From Candidatus Omnitrophota bacterium (lineage in GTDB: Bacteria > Omnitrophota > Gorgyraeia > Gygaellales > Profunditerraquicolaceae): a stretch of 6,645 nt of DNA. Below are positions 5,550 through 6,645 of the stretch, one piece after another. Where the stretch lies: contig JAQTMD010000084.1 of assembly GCA_028714595.1 (NCBI GenBank), positions 1 to 6,645 on the forward strand, given 5' to 3'. Numbering within the stretch: the stretch's first letter is position 1; the number at the start of each line of letters is the position of its first letter. Made by a program: the position numbers and the translations under genes. Under the pieces are notes generated by a model that saw only the letters and a program-made list of their open reading frames with translations, was not told the DNA's origin and searched no databases.

Positions 5550-6645
5550 TCAGCCTTCCCTGATCAGCCGGGCATTGAACATGTCCAGCGCAGACTGCAC
5601 TACCGGATGGTCCACGGCCCCGTCATGGGCCTTTTCTTCCTGCGAAAGCACGAAATGGACCTTGAGCGGCTCATGCAGCGTTTCTGCGATGGCCTTCTCC
5701 ACCATCTCGCGGTTCTCTTTTTTCTCGAGCGTCTCTTTATACAGCGAATGGTTCTTGTGGAACGTGACGTACAGCAGGCTGTTCTGGATCTTTGAAGGCA
5801 TGCCCTCTTTGAGGTAATTCGCCATGAATATCTTGACCTTGCTCATGTTCTGCACCACTTCATGCCACGACTCTTTGATCGCATCCAGCGAAACAGTCAC
5901 TGCAGGCTCGCGCGACAATAAAGCCGCTTCGGCGACTGCTGTCTGCCGGCTGTCGGGCTGCGATGCCGCTGTCCCGTGCTGCTGAAGTCCGGCTGCGGGC
6001 GGCGGCTGCGGTTTTTTCTCGCCCGGCTCTGAGGCGGGCATCGGCTTAGCTGCGGGCCTTTGAACGACAGGGGCCTGCGGTCTTTGCGCGCCGGTTATTG
6101 GCCGTACTGTTTGGACTGCCGGCCTTGCCGGGGCAACAGGCGTCCTTGCCTGCATGGCTGCCGGTTTCAACGAATCAGACGCGCGCGTTCCTGCGCAGAG
6201 TTTCACCAGCGTGATCTCTATGGGGATACGCGCAGACTCCAGGCGCTTGGCCAGGTCCTGCGCGCTGACAAACGCGTTAAAAGCGCCGAATATCTCTTCC
6301 ATGCTCAATCCGGCAGCCTGGCCCGCCAGGCGCACACAGAGCTCCTGCGGCAGATCAATGAGCCCGGCGTCGGCCTGCGCGACTTTTGCCACCATCAGGT
6401 TGCGGAAATGCTCGATCAGATCCTGCAGCAGCACTGCAGTGTCTTTTCCCTGGTCGATGAGGTTGTTGACCAGCGTAAGGGCGCGGCCCGGGTCTTTACG
6501 CACGATCGCGTCGGTAAGCTCGAACAGCGTCTGAGTCTCGACCTGTCCCAGCATCGAGACCACGTCTTCGAGCGTGACATTGCCCTTCGAGAAGGCAACG
6601 AGCTGGTCGAGGATGGATTCCGCGTCGCGCAAAGCGCCGTCGCTG
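5550..6645 (-). CDS. dnaX: DNA polymerase III subunit gamma/tau, C-terminal part (gene continues past the window)
   Basis: 364 codons are visible; the 5' part, including the ATPase domain, lies beyond the right edge. The first complete codons read SDGALRDAESILDQ, the conserved end of the DnaX AAA+ module (sensor 2 region). A TTG at 6632-6630 is therefore an internal leucine and not a start. Visible residues 20-150 are DnaX domain III, the oligomerisation collar (VTLEDVVSMLG; LLQDLIEHFRNLM; the amphipathic helix LAKRLESARIPIEITLVKL). Residues 155-245 are a Pro/Ala/Gln-rich linker. Residues 248-364 form a C-terminal domain starting SLDAIKESWHEVV and ending PVVQSALDMFNARL, like the DnaX tails of many non-proteobacteria. 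DnaX is the clamp-loader subunit that loads the beta clamp and links polymerase to helicase. The TGA stop is 1 nt from the recR start, so recR is co-transcribed. An AAAAAA run in the linker (6017-6012) is noted as a possible slippage site. Confidence 0.96.
   Translation of the reverse strand, partial: SDGALRDAESILDQLVAFSKGNVTLEDVVSMLGQVETQTLFELTDAIVRKDPGRALTLVNNLIDQGKDTAVLLQDLIEHFRNLMVAKVAQADAGLIDLPQELCVRLAGQAAGLSMEEIFGAFNAFVSAQDLAKRLESARIPIEITLVKLCAGTRASDSLKPAAMQARTPVAPARPAVQTVRPITGAQRPQAPVVQRPAAKPMPASEPGEKKPQPPPAAGLQQHGTAASQPDSRQTAVAEAALLSREPAVTVSLDAIKESWHEVVQNMSKVKIFMANYLKEGMPSKIQNSLLYVTFHKNHSLYKETLEKKENREMVEKAIAETLHEPLKVHFVLSQEEKAHDGAVDHPVVQSALDMFNARLIREG

Noticed and set aside
4553..5563. 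336-codon plus-strand open frame opposite ABC-F and recR
   Set aside because: It lies antisense to two well-identified genes and resembles no known family. Such frames are common opposite G+C-rich codons.
5550..6632. dnaX region as a complete 360-codon gene starting at 6632
   Set aside because: The codon there is TTG in the middle of the conserved SDGALRDAESILDQ motif, and the frame stays open to the window edge, so the gene is simply cut.
1..6645. CRISPR array, insertion sequence, phage or defence cassette
   Set aside because: No regularly spaced direct repeats, transposase motifs, terminal inverted repeats or phage-like genes were seen. All coding space is taken by recognised or described genes.

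Overview
The window reads as ordinary bacterial chromosome with one unusual RNA gene. G+C is fairly high (mid-50s per cent by eye). Coding is dense: five protein genes (one cut by the window edge) and one tRNA gene. A classic lipobox lipoprotein, a rubrerythrin and a small envelope protein resembling the DUF3568 family suggest a Gram-negative-type, anaerobic or microaerophilic organism. Omnitrophota or a deltaproteobacteria-like lineage is a guess; nothing in the sequence fixes the phylum.

Left edge (1-435): a tRNA gene on the minus strand, interrupted in its anticodon loop by a 189-nt group I intron. All core helices (P1 to P9) can be drawn by hand. Splicing at the positions set by the U.G pair and the terminal G gives a canonical 76-nt tRNA-Asn(GUU). 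The gene has its own sigma70-like promoter and a strong intrinsic terminator, so it is a self-contained unit. Bases 1-70 hold only a small A/T-rich inverted repeat.

Middle (436-2400): two divergent envelope genes with a shared 137-bp intergenic region carrying back-to-back promoters. Leftward is a membrane-anchored protein with kinesin-light-chain-type TPR repeats; rightward is a small lipoprotein. The lipoprotein and the large leftward operon converge on a bidirectional terminator.

Right (2411-6645): a minus-strand operon in the order dnaX (3' part only), recR, an ABC-F ATPase, rubrerythrin. Gaps are 1, 6 and 21 nt, so the genes are almost certainly co-transcribed and partly translationally coupled. 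It links replication (clamp-loader tau/gamma), recombinational repair (RecR), ribosome-associated ATPase activity (ABC-F) and peroxide defence (rubrerythrin). The small gene ybaB/ebfC, usually found between dnaX and recR, is absent here.

The most interesting item is the intron in tRNA-Asn. It sits between anticodon bases 35 and 36, and the unspliced precursor shows a decoy GUC (Asp) triplet. I found no sign of a CRISPR array, insertion sequence, phage gene or novel defence cassette.
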